DNA of 5,259 nt from Gemmatimonadota bacterium (lineage in GTDB: Bacteria; Gemmatimonadota; Gemmatimonadetes; Gemmatimonadales; GWC2-71-9), in NCBI GenBank assembly GCA_003220985.1, contig QHTY01000002.1:1-5259 (forward strand), read 5' to 3'. Shown one piece after another: positions 1 to 5,259 of this stretch; within the stretch, counting starts at the first letter, position 1; each line of letters opens with the position of its first letter. A model generated the notes under the pieces. That model ran no database searches, was not told the DNA's origin, and saw only the letters and a program-made list of their open reading frames with translations. Both the position numbers and the translations under genes were made by a program.

Positions 1-695
1 GTGCCGAGCTGGGAAACGAAACCGCGTTTGCCATTGGTGATGTGGGGCCAATACGACCGTTCGCTCTCCCGCCGGATTGCCCGCCCCAGGGCGATTCCCC
101 AGGTCTGCACCGAGTCGTTCGGGAACCGAAGGCTGCGGAACGGGATCGCCATCCGCACTACATAGCCGGAGTCGGTCATTCGGCCCTCAGAACTCCACAC
201 GGCGTCGAAGCTCAGATCCTCGCTCTGGCCGTCGGTCAAGATGCCGTCCTGCTGGACGCCGAACGGGTTGACCGCGAACCGGTAGGCGCGCTTGCGATCG
301 TGGAACGTGTCGAGGTAGACGATCACGTGGTCGTCGTGGCTGATGTCGTCCCGCCGCGCGACGTTGGCCCGCACCTTCGCGGGATCGTCCCTGCAAACGA
401 ACACCACATAGAGGTTCACGTCATCGTAGCTCAGGTACGCGGTGGTCCGTTCGCTCACCGGAATGCCGTCGCCGGGCTCGTGCTGGCGGAAGTCGGTGAC
501 CGCGGCGCTGTCGGCGCCGGCGGAACCGGCCAGAAAGGCTTCCAGACGCGGCGCCTCGGTCACGCGGTGAATCACGAACGTCGGCGCGGCCGGTCTGCCG
601 ACACGCGGTGTCGACGTCTGAGCGCGCAGCGGCGTGCCGCGCGCGACTATTGACAGCAGCGGCAGCAGCAGCGCGGCGCGGGATTGGATCATCAT
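1..695 (-). CDS. Exported DUF5916-type protein with N-terminal CBM9-like domain (3' end cut by window)
   Basis: This frame was read by translating the minus strand; it has no stop before the left edge, and 231 residues are visible. Residues 1-26 look like a Sec signal peptide: a short polar start, an Arg at 6, the hydrophobic run ALLLPLLSIVA, and probable cleavage near LRAQ. Residues about 40-231 match the N-terminal carbohydrate-binding-like (CBM9-like) domain found in DUF5916 proteins: TAYLSYDDVNLYVVFVCRDD, RRDDISHDDHVIVYLDTFHD, YRFAVNPFGVQQDG and AIPFRSLRFP. Full family members usually run to several hundred residues and end in a predicted outer-membrane barrel-like region, which would lie outside this window. 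Their biochemical role is not established. The start is ambiguous: ATG at 695 (used here), ATG at 692, or GTG at 698. GTG 698 sits 7 bases from GAGGA and would recreate the GTGA overlap seen at other junctions. The kinase stop TGA overlaps this ATG as TGATG, implying translational coupling. Confidence 0.88.
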   Translation of the reverse strand, partial: MMIQSRAALLLPLLSIVARGTPLRAQTSTPRVGRPAAPTFVIHRVTEAPRLEAFLAGSAGADSAAVTDFRQHEPGDGIPVSERTTAYLSYDDVNLYVVFVCRDDPAKVRANVARRDDISHDDHVIVYLDTFHDRKRAYRFAVNPFGVQQDGILTDGQSEDLSFDAVWSSEGRMTDSGYVVRMAIPFRSLRFPNDSVQTWGIALGRAIRRESERSYWPHITNGKRGFVSQLG

Positions 696-1771
696 CACAG
701 CGTCTTCCTCTGAGCGTCTCCGTCGAGCGCCAGGAACCAGCGCTCGACCTCCGCGAGCTCGGGAAATCCCCACGCCGCCCGTTCGCTGAGCAGCGCGACG
801 GCCGGCCAGATCACGCGGTTGGCGTACCGCGCGCGCTCGGCGGTATCGAAGAGCAGCGCGAGGTCCTCCGGGGAGCCGAGCTCCCATCCCCCGCGCGCCG
901 CGGCGTCCCGGTAGCAGTCCAGAATCCCGGGCCGCTGCTCCGCGGGAAAGCGGAACAGGAACGTCGAGAGGTCGTAGCTGAACGGCCCCACGCCCACGCG
1001 ATCCCAGTCGACGAGGCGCAGCTCCGGCCGTGCAACTGTTCCCGTCACGAACACATTGATCGTCCACAAATCGCCGTGCAGCAGCGTGTCCGGACCTGCG
1101 GCCCGCTCGAACACCGCGGCCCGGCGTGCAGCGTCCGCGAGCAACGCCCGCAGGCGCGCGAGCAGGCGCTCCGGGAGCCCGGCGTGTGAGGTCGGTGGCT
1201 GGATGCCGGCGGCCTGGAGCGCGTCGAGCGCGGCGATCGCGTCACGCACGTTGGTCGCGAAGTATTCGAGGCCCAGGCCGGGGCCGAAGCGGCGGACGTC
1301 CGGCAGCACGCCATGACGCGCGGCGCGCCTGTGGATCTGTGCGATCTGTTGCGCGGCGGCCTCCACGCGCTCCGGTGCGGGCCGGGCGGCGAGCGTATCG
1401 TCGCCCAGGTCCTGGTAGATCTGCCACACGACCTCGCCGCGCCGGTCGGCCGCCGCGCCGAGCAGTCGCGGGCACGCGTGCTCCATGCGGAGGGCGGGGA
1501 GCCAACGCTGCGCCAGGAGCCGAGTGCGCTGAGCGACTGCGGGCTCGACGCGCTTGACAACAACCGAGCTCCACGGAGCGCGCGCGTCGAACTCCAGGCG
1601 GTACACCTTTGCCTTGAGCGGCTGCACGCTCGTCACTCGATCGGTGGGATCGGCGCCCTGAAGCAGGGCACGGATACACTGCCACAGCTCGGTCCACGCC
1701 GGCTCGCCGCGCGGATTCGCGACGTCTCGTGTTCCGGCCTGGGCGCGGGGGCGGGGCTCGACCAGGGTCAC
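695..1771 (-). CDS. APH/choline-kinase-fold phosphotransferase
   Basis: The 358-residue product is an ATP-dependent small-molecule kinase of the aminoglycoside phosphotransferase superfamily (APH, Pfam PF01636), which transfers phosphate to a hydroxyl of a sugar, aminoglycoside, amino alcohol or similar substrate. Visible landmarks are VVVK with candidate ATP-binding Lys73, the hinge-like WQIYQDLGDDTLA at 116-128, the catalytic HGDLWTIN at 232-239 (base Asp234, metal ligand Asn239), and VDWDRVGVGPFSYDLSTF at 254-271, where Asp255 is the DFG-equivalent metal ligand. The active site is therefore intact. The frame stays open for about 600 bases further upstream, but that extension is low-complexity Arg/Gly/Ala shadow sequence lying over the glycosyltransferase gene. 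The GTG at 1771 is preferred because it has GAGGA 7 bases upstream and forms a 4-base GTGA overlap with the preceding stop. The substrate cannot be read from sequence; the context suggests a sugar of this operon's product, or self-protection. Confidence 0.9.
   Translation of the reverse strand: MTLVEPRPRAQAGTRDVANPRGEPAWTELWQCIRALLQGADPTDRVTSVQPLKAKVYRLEFDARAPWSSVVVKRVEPAVAQRTRLLAQRWLPALRMEHACPRLLGAAADRRGEVVWQIYQDLGDDTLAARPAPERVEAAAQQIAQIHRRAARHGVLPDVRRFGPGLGLEYFATNVRDAIAALDALQAAGIQPPTSHAGLPERLLARLRALLADAARRAAVFERAAGPDTLLHGDLWTINVFVTGTVARPELRLVDWDRVGVGPFSYDLSTFLFRFPAEQRPGILDCYRDAAARGGWELGSPEDLALLFDTAERARYANRVIWPAVALLSERAAWGFPELAEVERWFLALDGDAQRKTL
706..710 (-). promoter_or_regulatory. Ribosome binding site of the DUF5916 gene
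   Basis: On the minus strand GAGGA lies 7 bases before GTG 698, 10 before ATG 695 and 13 before ATG 692. All three are in frame. The spacing favours one of the first two. Confidence 0.6.
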
Positions 1772-2955
1772 GCTGCGGTCCTCGCCTCGTGCCCGAGCGC
1801 CTGTTCCAGCACCCGGGCCACGACCCGCCGGGCGTCGAAGTGCTCCTCGACCAGCGCACGGGCCGCGCGCCCGTGGTGCTCGTAGTCGGCTTCGGCGGCG
1901 GCGAGGGCCCGCACGGCCTCGTCCATCGTCCGAAACCGGAACAACCCCTCGGCGTCCGGCAGGAGGCGGCTGGCACCGGTGTGCTGCACGATGGCGGGCT
2001 TGCCGCTCGCGAGATAGCACAGCGTGCGATCGCTCACCCAGGCGGTGTCGAGGGCGACGTACGCCGGCTTGGCACAACTGAACTCGCCGCGCGAGCCTTG
2101 CACGTACGCCCGGTACGCCTCCGGCGTCGCACTCACGTCCCACGCCTCCCGCAGCCTCCAGCCCTTGGGCTCCATCAGCTGGCGGTATTCCTCGTAGTGC
2201 ACCGCGAGGCAGACCGCCACTTCGAGCTGCACAGGGCTTCGCGTGGGCAGGTCGAGATACTCGAGAAACGCGACACGTTTCTCGTTGCAGAACACGGTGC
2301 CGTTGAACTCGAATGTCCCGCCCCACCAGTGCGCCACGGTGGTGTACCGCGCGGCCCCGTTCGCCGCCAACGCCGGCCATTCGGGGAGATACACGGGCGG
2401 CGGTGTGTACAACCAGCGCACGCCGCCGTCCGGGAACGTCGCTTCCGGCGTACCTACGGTTTCACCGATCGTGAAGTACCGGTCGTGGGGCGCAGGACGC
2501 ACGTCACCGGTCGCCATCCAGATCTGCAGTAGCCCGGGATCGGTGTCGATCAACGCCGCCCGTCGAAACCGGCGTACGACGACGGCGGGGAGCGAGTGCC
2601 ACAGGTTGAGGAGGAGGTCGGCACTGGCGGCCGCGTCCAGGTCCAGGGAACCCTGCGCCACGTCGGCGGGCACGGCCCCACCGTTCATGGCGCAGAGTGC
2701 CAACGAGTCCGCGAGGCCAAAGGGCTCGAGGCGTGCCTTGAGGGCGGCGACGCACTCGCGGGGGTTTCCACCGCGCCGGCGGCGCCGCGCCGCCGGCGAG
2801 TCGTCGCGGTCATCCAGGTCGAGGGCCTCGAGCCAGATCACCCGGCAACCGAGGGCCTTGAGGCCAAGGGCCCAGTGGAGATAAACCCACAGGTGACCGC
2901 CCCCATTCGGGTAGGCCACGGTGTTGGCGGGCGCTAGGCAGACCGTGACGCTCAC
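1768..2955 (-). CDS. Glycosyltransferase, GT-B-like, CgeB/Glyco_trans_1_2-type C-terminus (paralogue 2)
   Basis: The 395-residue product is a predicted cytosolic glycosyltransferase that moves a sugar from an activated donor to an unknown acceptor. The N-terminal half starts with a Rossmann-like unit containing the Gly-rich loop YPNGGGHLWVYLHWALGL (15-32) and GCRVIWLEAL (36-45). The middle carries LIDTDPGLLQIWMATG (135-150) and GETVGTPEATFPDGG (164-178). The C-terminal half carries GEFSCAKPAYVALDTAWVSD (290-309), CYLASGKPAIVQHTGAS (313-329) and EGLFRF (336-341), a signature of the CgeB-like glycosyltransferase group (PF13524). No signal peptide or membrane segment is seen. Its nearest relative is the gene just upstream. 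It differs by a longer linker after the second strand, holding an acidic stretch and five consecutive Arg (57-61). The GTG at 2955 is preferred over a longer open frame because it overlaps the upstream stop as GTGA and has GGAGAG 6 bases before it. Donor and acceptor are unknown. Confidence 0.85.
   Translation of the reverse strand: MSVTVCLAPANTVAYPNGGGHLWVYLHWALGLKALGCRVIWLEALDLDDRDDSPAARRRRRGGNPRECVAALKARLEPFGLADSLALCAMNGGAVPADVAQGSLDLDAAASADLLLNLWHSLPAVVVRRFRRAALIDTDPGLLQIWMATGDVRPAPHDRYFTIGETVGTPEATFPDGGVRWLYTPPPVYLPEWPALAANGAARYTTVAHWWGGTFEFNGTVFCNEKRVAFLEYLDLPTRSPVQLEVAVCLAVHYEEYRQLMEPKGWRLREAWDVSATPEAYRAYVQGSRGEFSCAKPAYVALDTAWVSDRTLCYLASGKPAIVQHTGASRLLPDAEGLFRFRTMDEAVRALAAAEADYEHHGRAARALVEEHFDARRVVARVLEQALGHEARTAA
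1779..1783 (-). promoter_or_regulatory. Ribosome binding site deciding the start of the phosphotransferase
   Basis: On the minus strand GAGGA lies 7 bases before the GTG at 1771, inside the end of the upstream glycosyltransferase gene. It supports the 358-residue form over the longer frame beginning at 2380. Confidence 0.7.
2774..2798. repeat. Perfect 11-bp inverted repeat with 3-base loop inside a coding region
   Basis: The arms 2774-2784 (CGCCGGCGGCG) and 2788-2798 (CGCCGCCGGCG) are exact reverse complements separated by CCG. Every arm base is G or C, so a very stable hairpin is possible in DNA or mRNA. It lies in codons 53-61 of glycosyltransferase 2 and encodes the Ser-Pro-Ala-Ala-Arg linker that its paralogue lacks. 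No T-run follows on either strand, so it does not look like an intrinsic terminator. Confidence 0.85.
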
Positions 2956-4148
2956 GACACGCTCTCCAGGGACCGGCCGAGCACGGCGTTCAAGGCGGGT
3001 TCCAGGACCCGCTCGGCGTTGAAATACGTCTCGGCGATGTCGCGGGCCGCGCGGCAGTGGCGCGCGTAGTCCCGGTTGATCTCGTCCACCCCCGCGGCGG
3101 CCTGCTCCACGGACGTGAAGCGGAACAGCCCCTCCCCGTGTGGCAGGTACGAGCTCGCACCGGTGTCCTGCACGACGGCCGGCTTGCCGCTGGCGAGATA
3201 GCACACCGTTCGGTCGCTCACCCAGGCGTTCTGGAACATCATGCAGGAGGGCTTGGCGGCGCTGAACTCGCCGCGCGAGCGCTGCACGTAGGCGCGATAG
3301 CTGTCCGGGTTCCCGGCGACGTCGCGAGAGTCCCGCAGGCGCCAGCCGTGCTGGACCAGACGAGCGCGGTCCGCCGCATCCGCGTCGGCCTGCTTGCGCC
3401 GCGCTTGCCCGTCGGGATGGCGATCGGTCAGGTACAAGGCGAGTTCGAGCGGCTGGCTCGTGTGTCGCGGCAACTCCAGGAACTCGAGAAAGGCAACGCG
3501 CTTCGTGTTGTCGACGAGGACGCTCTGACCGTCCTGGTCCATCTTCAACCAGCTGGCCGAGGACCAGCTCGAGACGGTCGTGAAGGCCTCGGCCCGGGGA
3601 TCATGCGTGAACGGCCAGAGGTCCAGACAGACGGGCGGGCGGATGTGGATCCACGGCAGGCCGCAATCGGGGAAGCGCGCCTCCGGCGTCCCCACCGTAT
3701 CGCCGGTCGTCAAGTAACAGTCGTGCGGCGGCACGGCGAGTTGACCGGTGCTGATCCAGAATTGCAGCAGCCCTGGATCGATGTCGACGAGCGCCGTGCG
3801 CCGGGCGCAGGCGAGGAGCCCGGGGTCCATCGCGTAATGGAAGTTCAGAACGAGATCCGCTCGGCGCAGCACGTCTTCGGCTTCCGCCCGGCTGCATCCA
3901 ATGAAGTCCGGACCGGCGCGGTACAGGAGCGTCCGGCCCTCGAACCCGAACCGTTTCATCCGCTCCATGAACGTCGAGAGCATCGCGGCACCCCGCTCGG
4001 GATCGCGGGCCGGGCGGAGCTGCTCCAGCCAATAGACCTCACACCCCAGGCGGCGCAGGCCCAGGGCGTACTGCAGGTAAACCCAGAAATGGCCGCCGCC
4101 GTCGGGGAAACTGGCGACCTTGTAGACCGACATCACCACCGTGCTCAT
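2952..4148 (-). CDS. Glycosyltransferase, GT-B-like, CgeB/Glyco_trans_1_2-type C-terminus (paralogue 1)
   Basis: The 398-residue product is a predicted soluble glycosyltransferase and a close paralogue of the next gene. Landmarks in order are FPDGGGHFWVYLQYALGL (14-31), GCEVYWLEQL (35-44), LVDIDPGLLQFWISTG (120-135), GDTVGTPEARFPDCG (149-163), KRVAFLEFLELP (216-227), GEFSAAKPSCMMFQNAWVSD (293-312), CYLASGKPAVVQDTGAS (316-332) and EGLFRF (339-344). Like its partner it has a Gly-rich N-terminal loop suited to a GT-B fold and a C-terminal segment like the CgeB group (PF13524). A charged insertion, about residues 244-260, is absent from the partner. The ATG at 4148 is well supported: it overlaps the deacetylase stop as ATGA and has GAGG 7 bases upstream. 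The direct coupling to a sugar deacetylase suggests that it acts on, or makes, an amino-sugar-containing acceptor; this is inference. Confidence 0.87.
   Translation of the reverse strand: MSTVVMSVYKVASFPDGGGHFWVYLQYALGLRRLGCEVYWLEQLRPARDPERGAAMLSTFMERMKRFGFEGRTLLYRAGPDFIGCSRAEAEDVLRRADLVLNFHYAMDPGLLACARRTALVDIDPGLLQFWISTGQLAVPPHDCYLTTGDTVGTPEARFPDCGLPWIHIRPPVCLDLWPFTHDPRAEAFTTVSSWSSASWLKMDQDGQSVLVDNTKRVAFLEFLELPRHTSQPLELALYLTDRHPDGQARRKQADADAADRARLVQHGWRLRDSRDVAGNPDSYRAYVQRSRGEFSAAKPSCMMFQNAWVSDRTVCYLASGKPAVVQDTGASSYLPHGEGLFRFTSVEQAAAGVDEINRDYARHCRAARDIAETYFNAERVLEPALNAVLGRSLESVS
2962..2967 (-). promoter_or_regulatory. Ribosome binding site deciding the start of glycosyltransferase 2
   Basis: On the minus strand GGAGAG lies 6 bases before the GTG at 2955. 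It selects this start over the much longer open frame that continues upstream across the previous gene. The site lies within the last codons of the upstream glycosyltransferase. Confidence 0.7.
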
Positions 4149-4828
4149 GCCGCTCCCTCGGGCGCCGCAACGGGGACCGCGAGCCCGGGGAGGTCACGGA
4201 AACCGATGAGCTGGATCTCGCGGGCGCGGATGCCGTCTCGCACGCGGGCGTCGCACAGCGTCCGCACCTCCACCTCTCGCTCGGCGACGTAGCTCGAGCG
4301 GAACTCGGGCTCGACATGGCCGGGGTGGCACGACAGCTCGGTCACGCCGTCCTGCACCTCTGTGTCCAGGAGGCGCAGCAGGCCCTCGACGCCGATCTGC
4401 TCGGGATGCGTGCGACCGCCCCATTGCCCGTAGAATTTCCCTAGATGGCGCGCCCCGGAGTGACCCCTCACCGGGACGCGTTCGCGACCGGCTTGGGCGA
4501 GCACGTGCGGCAGGATACCCGGATCGCGGTGCACGTCGTGGTGGGAATCCAGGTGGGTCGGCGTCTCCCCCGTCAGCTTGAGGAACCGCGCCAGCTGGCG
4601 CTCGCATACGGCGGCGACGCGTTCGGGGCCCGCCGCGTCCAGCTCCAGGTGCAGCCCGACACTCAGATTTGGGTGGTCACGCGCCAGCGCCGCCGCATCC
4701 TCGCTCGCCGGCCGGTCCACGAGCAGGCTCGTGCTAGTCAGAATCCCGCGCGCGTGCGCTTCGGCGATCCCGCGGTTGATGCCGCGGCTCGCGCCGAAGT
4801 CGTCTCCGTTGACGATGAGCCACCTCAC
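4145..4828 (-). CDS. YdjC/ChbG-family carbohydrate deacetylase
   Basis: The 227-residue product belongs to the YdjC/ChbG family (PF04794), metal-dependent enzymes that remove acetyl groups from N-acetylated sugars such as chito-oligosaccharides. Motifs seen are VNGDDFGASRGINRGI (6-21, metal or catalytic Asp9/Asp10), ILTSTSLLV (29-37), LSVGLHLEL (55-63, His60), THLDSHHDVHRDP (91-103, His96/His97/His100) and ELSCHPGH (164-171). The expected metal-binding Asp and His residues are all present, so it should be active. It is somewhat shorter than typical members. The frame is open for another 15 codons upstream, but the GTG at 4828 places the start two residues before the conserved LIVNGDDFG strand and forms a GTGA overlap with the ATP-grasp stop. 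Only a weak AGGG lies 12 bases upstream, so translation probably depends on coupling. The likely role is deacetylating a GlcNAc-like unit before or after glycosyl transfer. Confidence 0.92.
   Translation of the reverse strand: MRWLIVNGDDFGASRGINRGIAEAHARGILTSTSLLVDRPASEDAAALARDHPNLSVGLHLELDAAGPERVAAVCERQLARFLKLTGETPTHLDSHHDVHRDPGILPHVLAQAGRERVPVRGHSGARHLGKFYGQWGGRTHPEQIGVEGLLRLLDTEVQDGVTELSCHPGHVEPEFRSSYVAEREVEVRTLCDARVRDGIRAREIQLIGFRDLPGLAVPVAAPEGAA
4156..4159 (-). promoter_or_regulatory. Ribosome binding site of glycosyltransferase 1
   Basis: On the minus strand GAGG, followed by GAG, lies 7 bases before the ATG at 4148. It sits inside the last codons of the deacetylase, consistent with coupled re-initiation. 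Confidence 0.65.
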
Positions 4829-5259
4829 GAGAGGCTCACACCCTGCAAGGCCCACGGGTCGGGCGGCTCCCACAGGGATTCCCCGCGGGCGGCGCGCTCC
4901 GCAGCCGCGTAGAAGTAGTTCGCCAAATGCGACGGAGCATCCGGCACGCCCTTGAAGCCGGGGATGCTGGACATGTCCACGACGTACAACTTCCCCTCGC
5001 TCTCGATGAAGTCGACGCCGTAGAGGTCGATCCCGAACGCGCGGCCACAGCGCAGCGTGATTTCTCGCTGCTCGGCGGTCGGTGTGAACGGCTCGCCGTA
5101 CTTCTCCGCCTCCGTCCGGGCCGGGAAGACCTTTCGGACACCGAAGAGCCGCTCACCGATCACATAGATCTTCAAGTCACGCCCCTCGGGCGGGTGATAG
5201 CGCTGTGCGAGGATGGGGGGAGGCTTGTGCGCGGCGCGCGGCTCGGCGAACAGCTCGGT
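4825..5259 (-). CDS. ATP-grasp enzyme, C-terminal part (5' end outside window)
   Basis: The frame is open from the right edge to the TGA at 4825-4827, giving 144 residues of the C-terminal lobe. An in-frame TTG at 5175 is not the start, because conserved sequence continues upstream. The pattern is that of the RimK/ITPK-like ATP-grasp fold: ILAQRYHPPEGRDLKIYVIG (visible residues 16-35), LYGVDFIESEGKLYVVDMSS (79-98) and IPGFKGVPDAPSHLANYFY (99-117). ATP-grasp enzymes usually join a carboxylate to an amine through an acyl phosphate; ITPK-like members phosphorylate polyols. In the metal-binding strand the usual D-x-N reads D95-M-S97, so the Asn ligand is replaced by Ser. The other acidic ligands, Asp83 and Asp95, are kept. 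The gene overlaps the deacetylase start by four bases. Ligase versus kinase activity cannot be settled without the missing N-terminal domain. Confidence 0.85.
   Translation of the reverse strand, partial: TELFAEPRAAHKPPPILAQRYHPPEGRDLKIYVIGERLFGVRKVFPARTEAEKYGEPFTPTAEQREITLRCGRAFGIDLYGVDFIESEGKLYVVDMSSIPGFKGVPDAPSHLANYFYAAAERAARGESLWEPPDPWALQGVSLS

Larger units (their letters stand above)
1..5259 (-). other. Interior of one translationally coupled six-gene operon
   Basis: Junctions in order of transcription are GTGA (4825-4828), ATGA (4145-4148), GTGA (2952-2955), GTGA (1768-1771) and TGATG (693-697, or GTGA at 695-698 if the GTG start is used). No intergenic space exists for an internal promoter or terminator, so the genes are probably carried on one message with a promoter right of the window. 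Confidence 0.85.

Noticed and set aside
42..653. A 203-codon open frame on the plus strand.
   Set aside because: The opposite strand encodes a convincing signal peptide and DUF5916 domain in one uninterrupted frame, so this is a shadow.
1772..2380. N-terminal extension of the phosphotransferase frame back to 2380.
   Set aside because: The extra sequence is Arg/Gly/Ala-rich and lies over conserved glycosyltransferase codons. GTG 1771 has a good ribosome binding site and the usual overlap.
2774..2798. Intrinsic terminator at the GC-rich inverted repeat.
   Set aside because: It lies deep within an open gene and is not followed by a T-run on either strand.
2956..3204. N-terminal extension of glycosyltransferase 2 back to 3204.
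   Set aside because: It overlaps the conserved C-terminal motifs of glycosyltransferase 1, and the GTG at 2955 aligns with the paralogue's own N-terminus.
3057..4292. A 411-codon open frame on the plus strand opposite glycosyltransferase 1.
   Set aside because: It has no recognisable domain and is rich in Arg, Gly, Ala, Val and Glu. It lies antisense to a gene with clear family motifs, as expected of GC-rich shadow frames.

Overview
The window is a strongly GC-rich bacterial fragment with no gene-free stretch. It holds six genes, all on the minus strand and each overlapping the next by 1 to 4 bases, so it is the interior of a single tightly packed operon. Both ends are cut: the first gene lacks its 5' part (right edge) and the last lacks its 3' part (left edge). 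No promoter, terminator, RNA gene, mobile element or CRISPR array is visible. The source is probably a GC-rich Gram-negative lineage, because the last gene encodes a secreted DUF5916-type protein. Such proteins are common in Gemmatimonadota, Acidobacteriota and Bacteroidota, and the GC content fits the first two better. That assignment is an inference.

Order of transcription, right to left: (1) the C-terminal part of an ATP-grasp ligase or kinase (5259-4825); (2) a YdjC/ChbG-family carbohydrate deacetylase (4828-4145); (3) a GT-B-like glycosyltransferase (4148-2952); (4) a second, paralogous glycosyltransferase (2955-1768); (5) an APH/choline-kinase-fold phosphotransferase (1771-695); (6) the N-terminal part of an exported DUF5916 protein with a CBM9-like domain (695-1). 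Three of the four complete genes, and possibly the last gene, start with GTG inside an NTGA overlap. The longest open frames therefore overstate their N-termini, and the starts given here are corrected ones.

Together the genes look like a small pathway that builds or modifies a saccharide. Two related transferases would add sugars, a deacetylase would expose an amine on an N-acetylated sugar, an ATP-grasp enzyme could join a carboxylate to an amine or phosphorylate a polyol, and an APH-fold kinase would phosphorylate a hydroxyl. The four complete enzymes have no obvious membrane segments and appear cytosolic. The coupled DUF5916 protein is the only exported product and may act at the cell envelope. 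I do not recognise this combination as a named, characterised system; the product and the order of steps are inferred.
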